From F23-B02 sp963650165 (lineage in GTDB: Bacteria > Bacillota > Clostridia > Oscillospirales > Oscillospiraceae), in the NCBI GenBank assembly GCA_963650165.1, contig CAVJKX010000001.1:124001-188000 (forward strand): 64,000 bases of DNA, given 5' to 3'. Numbering within the stretch: the first letter of the stretch is position 1; the number at the start of each line of letters is the position of its first letter. The notes beneath the pieces are model-generated. The model was not told where the DNA came from and ran no database searches. It saw nothing but the letters and a program-made list of their open reading frames with translations. A program made the translations under genes and the position numbers. Positions 27,301 through 35,574 of the stretch are shown piece by piece.

Positions 27301-28391
27301 GTTATGCCGGTGAGCTGGGTTATCTCTGCCGGTATGTGCATGCCGGGATCGACGAAGGTATTGAAGGTCTCCTTGATCTCGCCTCCTGCGTATATAACGG
27401 CGCCTATCTCGGTCATGCGGTCGGAGCCCGCGTTCAGGCCGGTCGTCTCAATATCAAAGGCGACCATCTCGTCGTTCATGTCCCTGTCGCTGCTGCCGTG
27501 AACGGCAAGGCTGCCGTCCATGTCGTTTACGAAATAGCACTCGCAGCCGTAGATTATCTTGACACCGTGCTTTTTGCCCGCCTTCCACATATCCGGAAAG
27601 GCCTGCAGGACGCCGTGGTCGGTGACCGCTATTGCCGGATGCCCCCAGTAGGCCGCGCGCTTTACTATGGCCGCGGGGTCCGTGAGCGCATCGAGCGCCG
27701 AAAAGCGGGTGTGCACATGAAGCTCGACACGCTTTTCTTCGGCGTTGTCGGGACGTATGTATTTCTTGCCGACGGCGATATCCTTGGGCTCGAGGATGAT
27801 ATCCTCATCATAGCGGCTGTAGGTCACGAAGCCGTTTACTATGAGGTGGTCGCCGATATTTATCTTGTTTATGATCGACTGATCGTCATCGGCACGGAGA
27901 AATTTCACAACTCTTATCGAGCCGGTGAGATCGGTTATGTCAAAGCTCAGCATCGCGCCGTCGCGCTTTTTGAGCTTGCGGCTCGTGACCTCGAACACGT
28001 CGCCCTCAACGGCTACGCGGCCGGAGTCCTGGTTGAGCTCGCCCATCGGGGTCGGGGATTTCTTTATGCCGTGTCCCATGAGCACCTTGCCGCTGCCGCC
28101 AGATGACGCTGCCGCTGCCGCAGGCGCAGGCGCGGGAGATGCGGTCTTTTTGATCTCGGGGCTGTCGGCGATTATGCTCGTGCGCAGGCCGTAATCGGCC
28201 TGAAGCGCAGCGCACACGGCGTTGAGCTCGGCCGGTGCCGGGGTGCGCGCAAAATGCGCACGCACGCTCATGGTTCCGGCCTCAAGGCTTATCTCAACGT
28301 CGGTAACATATGCTTTATCAAGGCCGCCGCAGCTTGACGCATGTCCGGCGGCACCCGGAAATATATCGAGAAATGAAGTATGTTCGCTCAA
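24384..28391 (-). CDS. polC: DNA polymerase III alpha subunit, PolC type
   Basis: 1335 residues, the Gram-positive replicative polymerase with built-in proofreading. An N-terminal domain of about 80 residues and an Ala/Pro linker (84-100) precede an OB domain (about 122-205) and a PHP domain (HVHTRFSALD, VTDHG) that is split by a DEDDh exonuclease (AFDIETTGL at 311, VAHNADFDTGF). The polymerase core has PDIDLNFSG and a CxxC zinc knuckle before it (CPKCKHSEF, CPECGTLM). It is about 100 residues shorter than Bacillus PolC, mainly at the N-terminus. The start is TTG 28391 just after the ispG stop. Confidence 0.97.
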   Translation of the reverse strand: MSEHTSFLDIFPGAAGHASSCGGLDKAYVTDVEISLEAGTMSVRAHFARTPAPAELNAVCAALQADYGLRTSIIADSPEIKKTASPAPAPAAAAASSGGSGKVLMGHGIKKSPTPMGELNQDSGRVAVEGDVFEVTSRKLKKRDGAMLSFDITDLTGSIRVVKFLRADDDQSIINKINIGDHLIVNGFVTYSRYDEDIILEPKDIAVGKKYIRPDNAEEKRVELHVHTRFSALDALTDPAAIVKRAAYWGHPAIAVTDHGVLQAFPDMWKAGKKHGVKIIYGCECYFVNDMDGSLAVHGSSDRDMNDEMVAFDIETTGLNAGSDRMTEIGAVIYAGGEIKETFNTFVDPGMHIPAEITQLTGITDRDVKGAPGEAEAMRSFLEFVGDRPIVAHNADFDTGFMSAAAQRSGIEFEPVYIDTLALSHALLPDLKRHKLDIVSNRLSLPEFNHHRASDDALVVARIMGRFLPMLAKQGARTVNDIQEVYARIKPADHTKSRHMILLVKNKVGLKNLYELVSQSYLKYFYKTPTMPKSLLIKHREGLLIGSACGMGELYGAVMHGASDSELRRIASFYDYLEIQPLGNNGFLVDNGVVSDISVLQDYNRRILDIGRQLGKPVIAASDVHFLDAEDEQYRKILQAAKKFSDADRGCPIFFRTTDEMLAEFDYLGEETAREVVIKNTRAIADMVDDIELLPKDLYPPKIENSARDLRDLVYGKMTEIYGDDPPEIVKTRVDTELTTILDHNYDVIYMSAQKLVQNSLEHGYLVGSRGSVGSSIVAYMSGITEVNSLPPHYVCPKCKHSEFITDGSYGCGADMPPKNCPECGTLMRQDGFDIPFETFLGFPGNEKTPDIDLNFSGEYQAQAHKYTEELFGSDHVFRAGTIGTLAEKTAYGYVKKYLEERGIKVTKVEENRLAKGLVGVKRTTGQHPGGLVVIPQDMDVTDFCPVQHPADDPKSGIVTTHFEYHCMESNLLKLDELGHDDPTMIRMLEDATGVNAREILLSDPDTMKIFTTPTVLGLPDDDDIIGKTGSIGIPEFGTGFTRQMLVDTQPTQFDTLVRLSGFSHGTDVWAGNIRDLIVNGIATVNETVGCRDDIMLYLIQKGMEPSLAFKTMEAVRKGKVKKSGEFPGDAETQMRALDVPDWYIESCRKIAYLFPKAHAVAYVMMAFRIAWFKVHEPLAFYSAYFYRRSQKNSFDAEIMTAGLDEVRKKIYDLRQKEDATANEDSILTTLESVYEFYMRGFEFAPIDLYESSATKFKITDDGRLRPPFVAIAGLGETAAIDLENCTKNGRTYISVEEVSAACPKVSTTHLEVLRRMGAFGDMPESSQINLFEGF

Positions 28392-28392
28392 T

Positions 28393-29454
28393 TCAGACGT
28401 CCTTTTCTATAAGGTCTATAAGTGCGTCGCACAGGCGGTCGTAGGGATAGGTACCCAGCACCTGTCCGTGCTTGAACAGCAGGCCGCAGTCCTTGCCGCC
28501 GGCTATGCCGTAGTCTGCCTCCCGCGCCTCGCCAGGACCGTTTACAACGCAGCCCATTACGGCAACGGTGATATTCCTGTCTATGCCGGAGATGCGCTTT
28601 TCGACCTCCTTGGCAAGGGATATGAGGTCTATATTCGTCCTGCCGCAGGTCGGGCAGGATACAAGACGTATGCCCTTGCGCAGTCCGGCGGCCTTGAGTA
28701 TCGCGCAGGCTGCCTTGACCTCCTCTACGGGGTCGGCCGTGAGCGATACGCGCACGGTGTCGCCTATGCCCTCGCACAGCAGCGTGCCTATGCCGACGGC
28801 GGACTGTATCGTTCCGTTCCACGCGGTTCCCGTCTCGGTCACGCCGACGTGCAGCGGGTACGGAAGCTCGCTCGAGGCAAGGCGGTAGGCCGCCACGGTG
28901 AGCGGAACGGACGAGGACTTCATGGATATGCAGATATCGTCAAAATCATATTTGTTTAAAAGCCCGATATGCCGCTTTGCGCTCTCGAGCATGGCCTCCG
29001 GGCAGGGATGCCCGTATTTTTCGAGCAGAGGCTTTTCGAGGCTTCCCGCGTTTACGCCGATGCGGATGGGTATCCCCCGCTCGCGGCAGGCCGCGGCCAC
29101 CTTACGGACATTGTCCTCGCCGCCGATATTGCCGGGATTAATGCGTATCTTGTCGATCCCGCGCTCGGCTACGGCAAGCGCAAGGCGGTAGTCAAAATGG
29201 ATATCCGCGACAAGCGGCATATCCGTTCGGCTCTTTATCTCCGGTATCGCCTCCGCCGCTGCCATATCGGGTATGGCAAGGCGCACTATCTCGCAGCCTG
29301 CGGCGCGAAGCCGCTTTATCTGCTCTGTTGTTGCGGCCACGTCGTCGGTCTTTGTATTGCACATCGACTGAACGGAGACCGGCTCAAGGCCGCCGATCTC
29401 CACAGTTCCGACTTTTATCTTTCTTGTTGTCTTTCTCTCAAACATCATTCTCAC
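28393..29454 (-). CDS. ispG: 4-hydroxy-3-methylbut-2-enyl diphosphate synthase (flavodoxin/ferredoxin)
   Basis: 353 residues of GcpE/IspG, which reduces ME-cPP to HMBPP in the non-mevalonate isoprenoid pathway. The TIM-barrel start is KVGTVEIGGLEPVSVQSMCNT. The Fe-S domain has SCPTCGRTNIDLISLA and AVMGCVVNGPGEA, giving three cluster cysteines. GTG 29454 overlaps the rseP stop. ATG 29448 or 29445 are alternative starts and cannot be excluded. It lies in the same run as dxr, sharing a pathway. Confidence 0.97.
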   Translation of the reverse strand: MRMMFERKTTRKIKVGTVEIGGLEPVSVQSMCNTKTDDVAATTEQIKRLRAAGCEIVRLAIPDMAAAEAIPEIKSRTDMPLVADIHFDYRLALAVAERGIDKIRINPGNIGGEDNVRKVAAACRERGIPIRIGVNAGSLEKPLLEKYGHPCPEAMLESAKRHIGLLNKYDFDDICISMKSSSVPLTVAAYRLASSELPYPLHVGVTETGTAWNGTIQSAVGIGTLLCEGIGDTVRVSLTADPVEEVKAACAILKAAGLRKGIRLVSCPTCGRTNIDLISLAKEVEKRISGIDRNITVAVMGCVVNGPGEAREADYGIAGGKDCGLLFKHGQVLGTYPYDRLCDALIDLIEKDV

Positions 29455-30494
29455 CCTGTTATGAGTCTCGCTATGTCGTTATACATTATAAATACCATCA
29501 GGAGCAGCAGGAGCACCATGCCTCCGGCGTGGATATAGCCCTCGTACTTGGGATCGAGCTTTCTTTTGCTCAGGGCTTCGTAAATAACGGTAACTATCAT
29601 GAAGAACACTCTGCCGCCGTCAAGCGCCGGAACGGGCAGCATATTCATGATGGCAAGGTTAATGGCGATAAACGCCGAGAAGTACAGCATGCTGTACATC
29701 GCGTCGGCAGTGCTCGCGGCCGAGGAACCGACCTCGTTCATCATATCGACGATGCCGACGGGGCCCGCCATATCGTCAACGCCGACGGCGCCGTGGATAA
29801 GGTCGCCGAGACCCAGCCACACAAGGCGCGAAAATTCCTTCGCCGTGTTCCAGACATACTCGAGCTTTACGCCGAAGCTTGCTTCCTCAATCCCCCACAC
29901 GAAGCCGAATTTGAGCCCCTGCTCGCTTTCGATTGTCGGGACGAGCTTCATATCCTCAAACTCGACCTTCTGCCCGTCGCGGAGCACGACGATATCGTAC
30001 ACGCCGTTTCCGCGCTCAAGGAACATGGACACGTCGCTTATGAGATATATCCTGTGGCCGTCTATGCTGTAAAACTCGTCTCCGGCCTGAAAGGTCTCGG
30101 GCGTGTTGTATTGGCAGCCGTCAAGAAAGCTGTCGATCACGGGGGCGCGAAAGGCCTGAGCTCCGCTGTACATGACGGCTATGAGCACAACGCCCAGCAG
30201 GAAATTCATAAACGAGCCCGCACACAATATGGCAAAGCGCTTCCAGAAGCCCTGATTGGGGAAGGCTCGCGGGTCAGCCGACTCCTCATCCTCGCCCATG
30301 GTGCAGAAGCCGCCTATGGGGAGAATGCGCAGCGAATACTGTGTCTCGCCCTTCTGCTTTTTGAATATAGCTGGACCCATGCCTATCGAAAACTCATCCA
30401 CGCGCACGCCGCAGGCCTTTGCCGTTGCGAAGTGGCCGAACTCGTGTATGGCGATAAGCACGCCGAACATTATTATTGCTATAGCGATATACAT
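29451..30494 (-). CDS. rseP: RIP metalloprotease, site-2 protease (RseP/RasP)
   Basis: 347 residues, M50 intramembrane zinc protease. The HExxH motif is IHEFGHFATAKACGV (His17, Glu18, His21). A PDZ domain covers about 120-190, and the third metal ligand lies in MNMLPVPALDGG near residue 285. Four membrane helices are evident. It completes regulated cleavage of anti-sigma factors and signal-peptide remnants. The ECF sigma/anti-sigma pair at 52 kb is a possible client (inference). The start shares one base with the dxr stop. Confidence 0.96.
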   Translation of the reverse strand: MYIAIAIIMFGVLIAIHEFGHFATAKACGVRVDEFSIGMGPAIFKKQKGETQYSLRILPIGGFCTMGEDEESADPRAFPNQGFWKRFAILCAGSFMNFLLGVVLIAVMYSGAQAFRAPVIDSFLDGCQYNTPETFQAGDEFYSIDGHRIYLISDVSMFLERGNGVYDIVVLRDGQKVEFEDMKLVPTIESEQGLKFGFVWGIEEASFGVKLEYVWNTAKEFSRLVWLGLGDLIHGAVGVDDMAGPVGIVDMMNEVGSSAASTADAMYSMLYFSAFIAINLAIMNMLPVPALDGGRVFFMIVTVIYEALSKRKLDPKYEGYIHAGGMVLLLLLMVFIMYNDIARLITG

Positions 30495-31639
30495 TAGGAA
30501 AAATGCTCCCTGACAAATACTCTTGCCTGCTCGTCGGCGGCCAGCACGGCCTCGAGGTCGGGCTCATTAACTATTTCTATGCTCTCGACCGCCTGCAAAG
30601 CACAGTCATATATGCGGTTATATCCGAGGCGGTGATTTAAAAACATTGCGACCGCGACCTCGTTTGCCGCGCTCATGATGCACGGTGCCGTGCCACCGCG
30701 CCGCGCGCAGTCCATGGCAAGCTTCAGGCACGGTGTTTTTTCATAGTCCGGCGCTTCGAAGGTCATATCCTTCATCGCGTAGAAATCAAGGTGCTCAAAG
30801 GGAGACGCCTTGCGCTCGGGATATGTCATGGCAAGCTGGATCGGCAGCCCCATATCGGGAACTCCGAGCTGCGCCATGACCGTTCCGTCAACGAGCTCGA
30901 CCATGGAGTGGACGATGCTCTGCGGATGCACGACGACCTGAATATCGTCGGGTCTTACGCCGAACAGGTGCATGGCCTCTATAAATTCGAGGCCCTTGTT
31001 CATCATCGTGGCCGAATCTACGGATATCTTCGCGCCCATGCTCCAGTTCGGGTGCCTGACCGCCTGCTCGGGTGTTACGTCCTCAAGCTCGGCGCGGCTT
31101 TTGCCCCTGAACGGGCCGCCGCTTCCCGTGAGCAGGATCTTTTTAAGCTCACCGGGCTGCCTGCCCATAAGACACTGAAAGATGGCCGAATGTTCCGAAT
31201 CGACGGGAACGATCTCCGCTCCGGCGGCAGCGGCAGCTGGCATGACGATCTCGCCCGCGCATACGAGCGTTTCCTTGTTTGCAAGCGCTATGCGCTTTTT
31301 TTCGCTTATGGCAGCAAGCGTCGGGCGCAGTCCGACAGAGCCCGATACGGCCGTTACCACGCAGTCGGCCTCGGGCAGAGTTGCAGCCTCTATGAGCCCC
31401 TGCATGCCGCTGCCGACGCGGATATCGGTATCGGCAAGGCGTGTTTTCAGATCCTTTGCCGCGTTTTCGTCGAATACCGCAACAAATTTGGGCTTTAGCT
31501 CTCTTGCCTGAGCCTCGACGAACTCAGTCTTTTTATTTGCCGTGAGTGCGGCCACCGGTATGCCCAGGTGCTTTGCCGCGGCTATGCTCTGACGGCCTAT
31601 CGAGCCCGTCGAGCCGAGAATAGATACGGCTTTTATCAT
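30494..31639 (-). CDS. dxr: 1-deoxy-D-xylulose-5-phosphate reductoisomerase
   Basis: 381 residues. DXR makes MEP, the first committed step of the non-mevalonate pathway. The NADPH-binding start is VSILGSTGSIGRQSI, followed by LANKETLVCAG, PVDSEHSAIFQCL, LTGSGGPFRGK and the catalytic loop HPNWSMGAKISVDSATMMNKGLE. The start overlaps the uppS stop (ATGA). The cdsA gene usually found between uppS and dxr is absent. Confidence 0.98.
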   Translation of the reverse strand: MIKAVSILGSTGSIGRQSIAAAKHLGIPVAALTANKKTEFVEAQARELKPKFVAVFDENAAKDLKTRLADTDIRVGSGMQGLIEAATLPEADCVVTAVSGSVGLRPTLAAISEKKRIALANKETLVCAGEIVMPAAAAAGAEIVPVDSEHSAIFQCLMGRQPGELKKILLTGSGGPFRGKSRAELEDVTPEQAVRHPNWSMGAKISVDSATMMNKGLEFIEAMHLFGVRPDDIQVVVHPQSIVHSMVELVDGTVMAQLGVPDMGLPIQLAMTYPERKASPFEHLDFYAMKDMTFEAPDYEKTPCLKLAMDCARRGGTAPCIMSAANEVAVAMFLNHRLGYNRIYDCALQAVESIEIVNEPDLEAVLAADEQARVFVREHFS

Positions 31640-32379
31640 GGTTTTACACCTCCGAAGCGGCGGTCACGGCTTCTGTAGGCTGCGATCGCCTTATCCAGCT
31701 CCTGCGGAGTGAAGTCCGGCCAGAGCGTGTCGGTATAATAAAACTCCGAGTACGCGCACTGCCACAGCAGGAAGTTTGAAAGGCGGTATTCCCCGCCCGG
31801 CCTTATAAGGAGGTCGGGGTCGGGTATGCCGGCAGAGTACATGTAGCCGGAAAATTCATCTTCCGTGAGCTCTCCCGTTGTCTTTCCCACCGCGTAATCC
31901 TCCGCGTAGGCCTGCGCCGCGCGGACTATCTCCGCCCTGCCGCCGTAGTTTATGCAGATATTGGCCTGGAAGCCCTGTATATCCTGCGATATCTCGTCGG
32001 TCTCGGCGATGAGCTCCTGAAGCCGCGGCGACAGGCGCGAAACGTCGCCGAACACCTTCATGCGGATATTCTTTTTGCGCATATCGCGTATCGCCTCGTG
32101 CAGGTACTTGTCCAGCAGCGTCATTATGCCGCCGACCTCTTCCTCCGGGCGCTTCCAGTTTTCCGTCGAAAAGGCGTAGACCGTGAGGTATTCAACGCCT
32201 ATCTCCTTGCAGTAGGTCGCTATGCTCCTGAACGTCTCCGAGCCCGCAAGATGCCCCGCATTGCGCGGCATGAGGCGCTTTTTCGCCCAGCGTCCGTTGC
32301 CGTCAAGTATGATGGCAATATGGCGGGGAAGGCCTTCGGCCCGCTCCCCCGCCGCATTGTTAATCTTATTCTCGCCCAT
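31636..32379 (-). CDS. uppS: Isoprenyl transferase / undecaprenyl diphosphate synthase
   Basis: 247 residues of the cis-prenyltransferase family. AIILDGNGRWAKKR carries the catalytic Asp. RNAGHLAGSETFR, FSTENWKRPEEEV and the C-terminal RPGGEYRLSNFLLWQCAYSEFYYT bind the farnesyl and isopentenyl diphosphates. The product is the C55 carrier for peptidoglycan and wall polymers. It starts two bases after the frr stop. Confidence 0.97.
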   Translation of the reverse strand: MGENKINNAAGERAEGLPRHIAIILDGNGRWAKKRLMPRNAGHLAGSETFRSIATYCKEIGVEYLTVYAFSTENWKRPEEEVGGIMTLLDKYLHEAIRDMRKKNIRMKVFGDVSRLSPRLQELIAETDEISQDIQGFQANICINYGGRAEIVRAAQAYAEDYAVGKTTGELTEDEFSGYMYSAGIPDPDLLIRPGGEYRLSNFLLWQCAYSEFYYTDTLWPDFTPQELDKAIAAYRSRDRRFGGVKP

Positions 32380-32381
32380 GA

Positions 32382-32933
32382 TCAGATCTCGAAAAGTTCC
32401 TTTTCCTTTGCGTCCGCAATGGCCTCGACTTCCTTGATGTAATCATCTGTCAGCTTCTGGACGTCCTTTTCGATGTCCTTATAGTCGTCCTCGGTGATCT
32501 CGGAGGCCTTCTGCTGCTTTTTGAACTTATCTATCGCATCGCGGCGGATGTTTCTGACCGCGACCTTGGACTCCTCGCCGTATTTCTTGACCTGCTTTGC
32601 CAGCTCCTTGCGGCGCTCCTCGGTAAGCTGCGGGAACACAAGCCTGATGACTCTGCCGTCGTTCTGGGGATTGATGCCCAGGTCGGAGGCGAGAATGGCC
32701 TTTTCGATGCCCTTGAGTACGGAGCTGTCCCAGGGCTGGATCATCAGAGAGCGCGGGTCGGGAACTGAGATGGATGCGACCTGCTGGATGGGGGTGGGCA
32801 CGCCATAGTAATCGACAGTTATCTGATCGAGAACCGCCGCGTTTGCTCTGCCGGCGCGCACGGATGCAAGCTGAGTTTTCAGCACCTCCGCGGTCTTTTT
32901 CATTTTGCTTTCGATTTCGGGATATTTGGACAT
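32382..32933 (-). CDS. frr: Ribosome recycling factor
   Basis: 183 residues, the normal size. RRF with EF-G splits the 70S ribosome after termination. It opens with a long helix (KMKKTAEVLKTQLASVRAGRAN), has the RAGRANAAVLDQ...YYGVPTPIQQVASISVPDPRSLMIQPWD hinge region and ends with DKFKKQQKASEITEDDYKDIEKDVQKLTD. It follows pyrH by 34 bases in the usual pyrH-frr-uppS order. Confidence 0.98.
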   Translation of the reverse strand: MSKYPEIESKMKKTAEVLKTQLASVRAGRANAAVLDQITVDYYGVPTPIQQVASISVPDPRSLMIQPWDSSVLKGIEKAILASDLGINPQNDGRVIRLVFPQLTEERRKELAKQVKKYGEESKVAVRNIRRDAIDKFKKQQKASEITEDDYKDIEKDVQKLTDDYIKEVEAIADAKEKELFEI

Positions 32934-32967
32934 GATGTTACCTCCTGAACATTTATTTTCGTTAAAA

Positions 32968-33684
32968 TTATTTGCTTACGGTCGTTCCGAGCTTCTCGCC
33001 CTTGAGCACGCGGACAATGTTTTCGGGCTCGGCAAGGGCAAACACGATGACGGGGATATCGTTATCCATTGCAAGGCTCGTTGCCGTGCTGTCCATAACG
33101 GCAAGATGCTGCGCGAGCACCTCGTCATAGCTTATGCTGTCATACTTAACGGCAGAGGGGTCGATCCTGGGGTCTGCCGAGTACACGCCGTCTATGTTCT
33201 TTGCAAGCAGTATCGCGTCCGCGCCGATTTCGGCAGCGCGGAGCACCGCGGCCGTGTCGGTTGAGAAAAACGGGCAGCCCGTGCCGCAGCCGAACATGAC
33301 GACTTTGCCCGAGGCAAGATACTCGTTTGCCTTGTCGGTACTGTATCTTTCGCCGACGCCCTGAATATCAACGGCCGTTAGCACCTTCGCCTCGCCGCCG
33401 CACTGACGCAGCACATCGGCAAAGGCAAGGCAGTTCATCGCCGTTGCGAGCATACCCATACGGTCGGCCGAGACACGCTCGATATGGCCCGCACCGTCCT
33501 TCACGCCGCGCCAGAAGTTGCCGCCGCCGACGACTATGCCGACCTCGACGCCCATCCCGACGCACTCGTTGACGGTCCGGCAGACCTTGGATATGAAATC
33601 AAAGTCAAAGCCGGTCTTTTTGTCGCCGGCAAGGGCCTCGCCGCTTATTTTGATAAGTATTCTCTTATAAACAGGGTCAGACAT
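32968..33684 (-). CDS. pyrH: Uridylate kinase
   Basis: 238 residues of bacterial UMP kinase (amino acid kinase fold), making UDP from UMP. Motifs are KISGEALAG, VGIVVGGGNFWRG, DRMGMLATAMNCLA, CGTGCPFFSTDTAAVLRA and LAKNIDGVYSADP. The rpsB-tsf pair that commonly precedes pyrH is absent; instead a permease gene lies 17 bases upstream. Confidence 0.97.
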   Translation of the reverse strand: MSDPVYKRILIKISGEALAGDKKTGFDFDFISKVCRTVNECVGMGVEVGIVVGGGNFWRGVKDGAGHIERVSADRMGMLATAMNCLAFADVLRQCGGEAKVLTAVDIQGVGERYSTDKANEYLASGKVVMFGCGTGCPFFSTDTAAVLRAAEIGADAILLAKNIDGVYSADPRIDPSAVKYDSISYDEVLAQHLAVMDSTATSLAMDNDIPVIVFALAEPENIVRVLKGEKLGTTVSK

Positions 33685-33701
33685 ATTTAATCTCCTTCTA
33701 T

Positions 33702-34610
33702 TTAAATATCAAGTATACCCAATATCACTATACCCGCAACCACGAGCAGTATAGAGGCATAGTGCTTTAAAGACAGCTTTTCCTTGAGGAAGATGCGGCT
33801 CCACACGACGGAGGCCACGCAGTAGGCCGATATCATGGGCGCGGCAAGCGCCGAGTGCGCCGTATCGGCAAGGGCATAGATATACGCAAACTGACCGGCG
33901 GTTTCGAAGATCGCGCCGGTGTACTTGGGAATTTCGCGTTTGGGAATAAGCCTCTGCTTTTTGACGCCGAGGACATATACGGCGCAGACGATACCGACGA
34001 CAAGGAAGGTGAGCTCGTAAGCAACGTTTGCAGAATCCTCATTGAGCGTTTCGAGCACGCGGCTGTCGGCAAAGGTGCCGAGCGCGTCAATCAGGCAGTA
34101 GATCACCGGCAGTGCGATGGCGATCCAGCTTTTCGTATAATGATGATTGCTCGCATCCTGACGGGCGCGGCGCAGCTCCTCATCCTCTCCGGCCTCGGTA
34201 AAGCCCAGAGCTATGACGCCGAGGCAGACGAGCGCGACGGCGGCGAGCGCCATTTTGGGCAGGCCGTTTATGCCCTGCGTTGCGAATATGAGCACCGCGA
34301 CGATCGCGCCGGAGGAGTTGCATATCGGCGAGGATATCGAAAGCTCGATATACCGCAGGCCGACATAGCCGACCGTCATCGAGACGATGTACAGCATTGA
34401 CACCGGCAGATACTGCAAAATAACATCGCCGTTTATCACTGCGCCGCCGACAAATATCTCATAGGCGGCATGAATACCCATTACCGCGCCGACGGCCATG
34501 ACCATCTTCAGATGGCTGTATTTATCGTCGGCATCCTGACATCCGAGCTTGGAAAAAAGATCGGAACCGCTCCAGCACAAAAGAGCAATAAGTGCAAACC
34601 AGAACCACAT
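33702..34610 (-). CDS. EamA-like / DMT superfamily membrane transporter
   Basis: 302 residues with about ten hydrophobic helices in two repeats of five. The second repeat ends with AHSALAAPMISAYCVASVVWSRIFLKEKLS and a last helix VVAGIVILGIL, the EamA-domain ending. A hydrophilic loop with a basic/acidic stretch (145-165) separates the halves. The substrate is unknown. It leads the pyrH-polC run from a promoter at 34672-34700, so a transporter of unknown cargo is placed as first gene of an essential operon. Confidence 0.85.
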   Translation of the reverse strand: MWFWFALIALLCWSGSDLFSKLGCQDADDKYSHLKMVMAVGAVMGIHAAYEIFVGGAVINGDVILQYLPVSMLYIVSMTVGYVGLRYIELSISSPICNSSGAIVAVLIFATQGINGLPKMALAAVALVCLGVIALGFTEAGEDEELRRARQDASNHHYTKSWIAIALPVIYCLIDALGTFADSRVLETLNEDSANVAYELTFLVVGIVCAVYVLGVKKQRLIPKREIPKYTGAIFETAGQFAYIYALADTAHSALAAPMISAYCVASVVWSRIFLKEKLSLKHYASILLVVAGIVILGILDI

Positions 34611-34671
34611 GCTAATTTTTTAAATCCTTTTCTGAACAATAGTAGTATCGCCTGAGCGATCAAACTAAGGT

Positions 34672-34700
34672 ATTTTATCATACTTAAAGACAATTATCAA
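34672..34700 (-). promoter_or_regulatory. Candidate sigma-A promoter of the permease-pyrH-polC run
   Basis: Minus strand TTGATA (34695-34700), 17-base spacer, TAAAAT (34672-34677), about 60 bases before the permease start and divergent from spoIIGA. Confidence 0.7.
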
Positions 34701-34706
34701 TTAACA

Positions 34707-34740
34707 AATGACAAATTATGCGCCGGACGGAGCTTATAAT
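34707..34740 (+). promoter_or_regulatory. Candidate Spo0A-dependent spoIIG-type promoter
   Basis: ATGACA (34708-34713) and TATAAT (34735-34740) are 21 bases apart. AATGACAAA (34707-34715) matches the reverse 0A-box consensus TTYGACAAA at 7 of 9. A long spacer and a 0A box over the -35 are known traits of the Bacillus spoIIG promoter. Confidence 0.45.
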
Positions 34741-34746
34741 TTCGGC

Positions 34747-35562
34747 ATGGACATCATTTACATAGATCGTTTGTTTTTTCTGAACCTCGGGCTTGACTAT
34801 CTTCTCGTTTTGTGCTCGGCGCGGCTGTGCGGCATCAGGCTCAGGCGGCTGCGGTATGCCCTTGCCGCCGTGCTGGGCGCGCTGTACGCAGTCATGAGCG
34901 TTCTGCCGCCGCTTGCTTTTCTGACGCAGTTTCCGGCAAAGCTTGTTTTCGGGGCGCTGATGGCGCTCGCCGCATACGGTGGCGAGGAGAAGCTTCTGCG
35001 CTGCACCATTGTGTTTTTCGCGGTATCGGCGCTGTTCGGCGGAGCGGTTTGGGCGATATCGCTGCAAAGCGGCCGGAGCATTTCCGGCGGCGCTTACATA
35101 TCCGTGTCGTTTCCGGTGCTGACAATTTCGTTTGCGCTCATATACGCAGTGCTGAGCTTCGTGTTCCGCCGCAGCGTAAGGAGCGCGGATATAAGCGTTG
35201 CGGAGGCCGAGCTCACGCTCATGGGCAGAAGCGTCAGTCTGCGCTGCCTGCGCGACAGCGGCAACGCGCTTTTTGACCCCGTGAGCGGCGACTGCGTGCT
35301 CATAGCACCGGCGCAGCGCCTGTGTCCGCTCTTTCCGGGTCTCGAGGCCGCGCTGTCTGACCCCGACTGCACAAGGCTTCTGTCCGAGCCCGCGTTTGCC
35401 GGCAGACTGCGGCTGATACCGTACAGCGCCGTCGGCACATCGGGCATGCTCGCGGCCTTCAGGCCCGACGGCATAGTTGTTGACGGCACGAGCCGCGACG
35501 ATATCGTCGTCGCCATATCTCCCACCCCGGTCGGCGGCGACGGCTTTGACGCGATCATTTGA
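34747..35562 (+). CDS. spoIIGA: Sporulation sigma-E processing peptidase SpoIIGA
   Basis: 271 residues. The N-terminal half has five hydrophobic helices (MDIIYIDRLFFLNLGLDYLL at the start). The C-terminal half is an aspartic-protease-like domain with the catalytic Asp in CLRDSGNALFDP. SpoIIGA sits in the septal membrane and removes the pro-sequence of sigma-E after a forespore signal. ATG 34747 is preferred to ATG 34708 because family members begin with this transmembrane segment. The ribosome site is weak (GGAG 14 bases away). sigE follows after 12 bases. The ftsZ gene often found upstream in Clostridia is absent. Confidence 0.93.
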   Translation: MDIIYIDRLFFLNLGLDYLLVLCSARLCGIRLRRLRYALAAVLGALYAVMSVLPPLAFLTQFPAKLVFGALMALAAYGGEEKLLRCTIVFFAVSALFGGAVWAISLQSGRSISGGAYISVSFPVLTISFALIYAVLSFVFRRSVRSADISVAEAELTLMGRSVSLRCLRDSGNALFDPVSGDCVLIAPAQRLCPLFPGLEAALSDPDCTRLLSEPAFAGRLRLIPYSAVGTSGMLAAFRPDGIVVDGTSRDDIVVAISPTPVGGDGFDAII

Positions 35563-35574
35563 AAGGAGCTTTGC

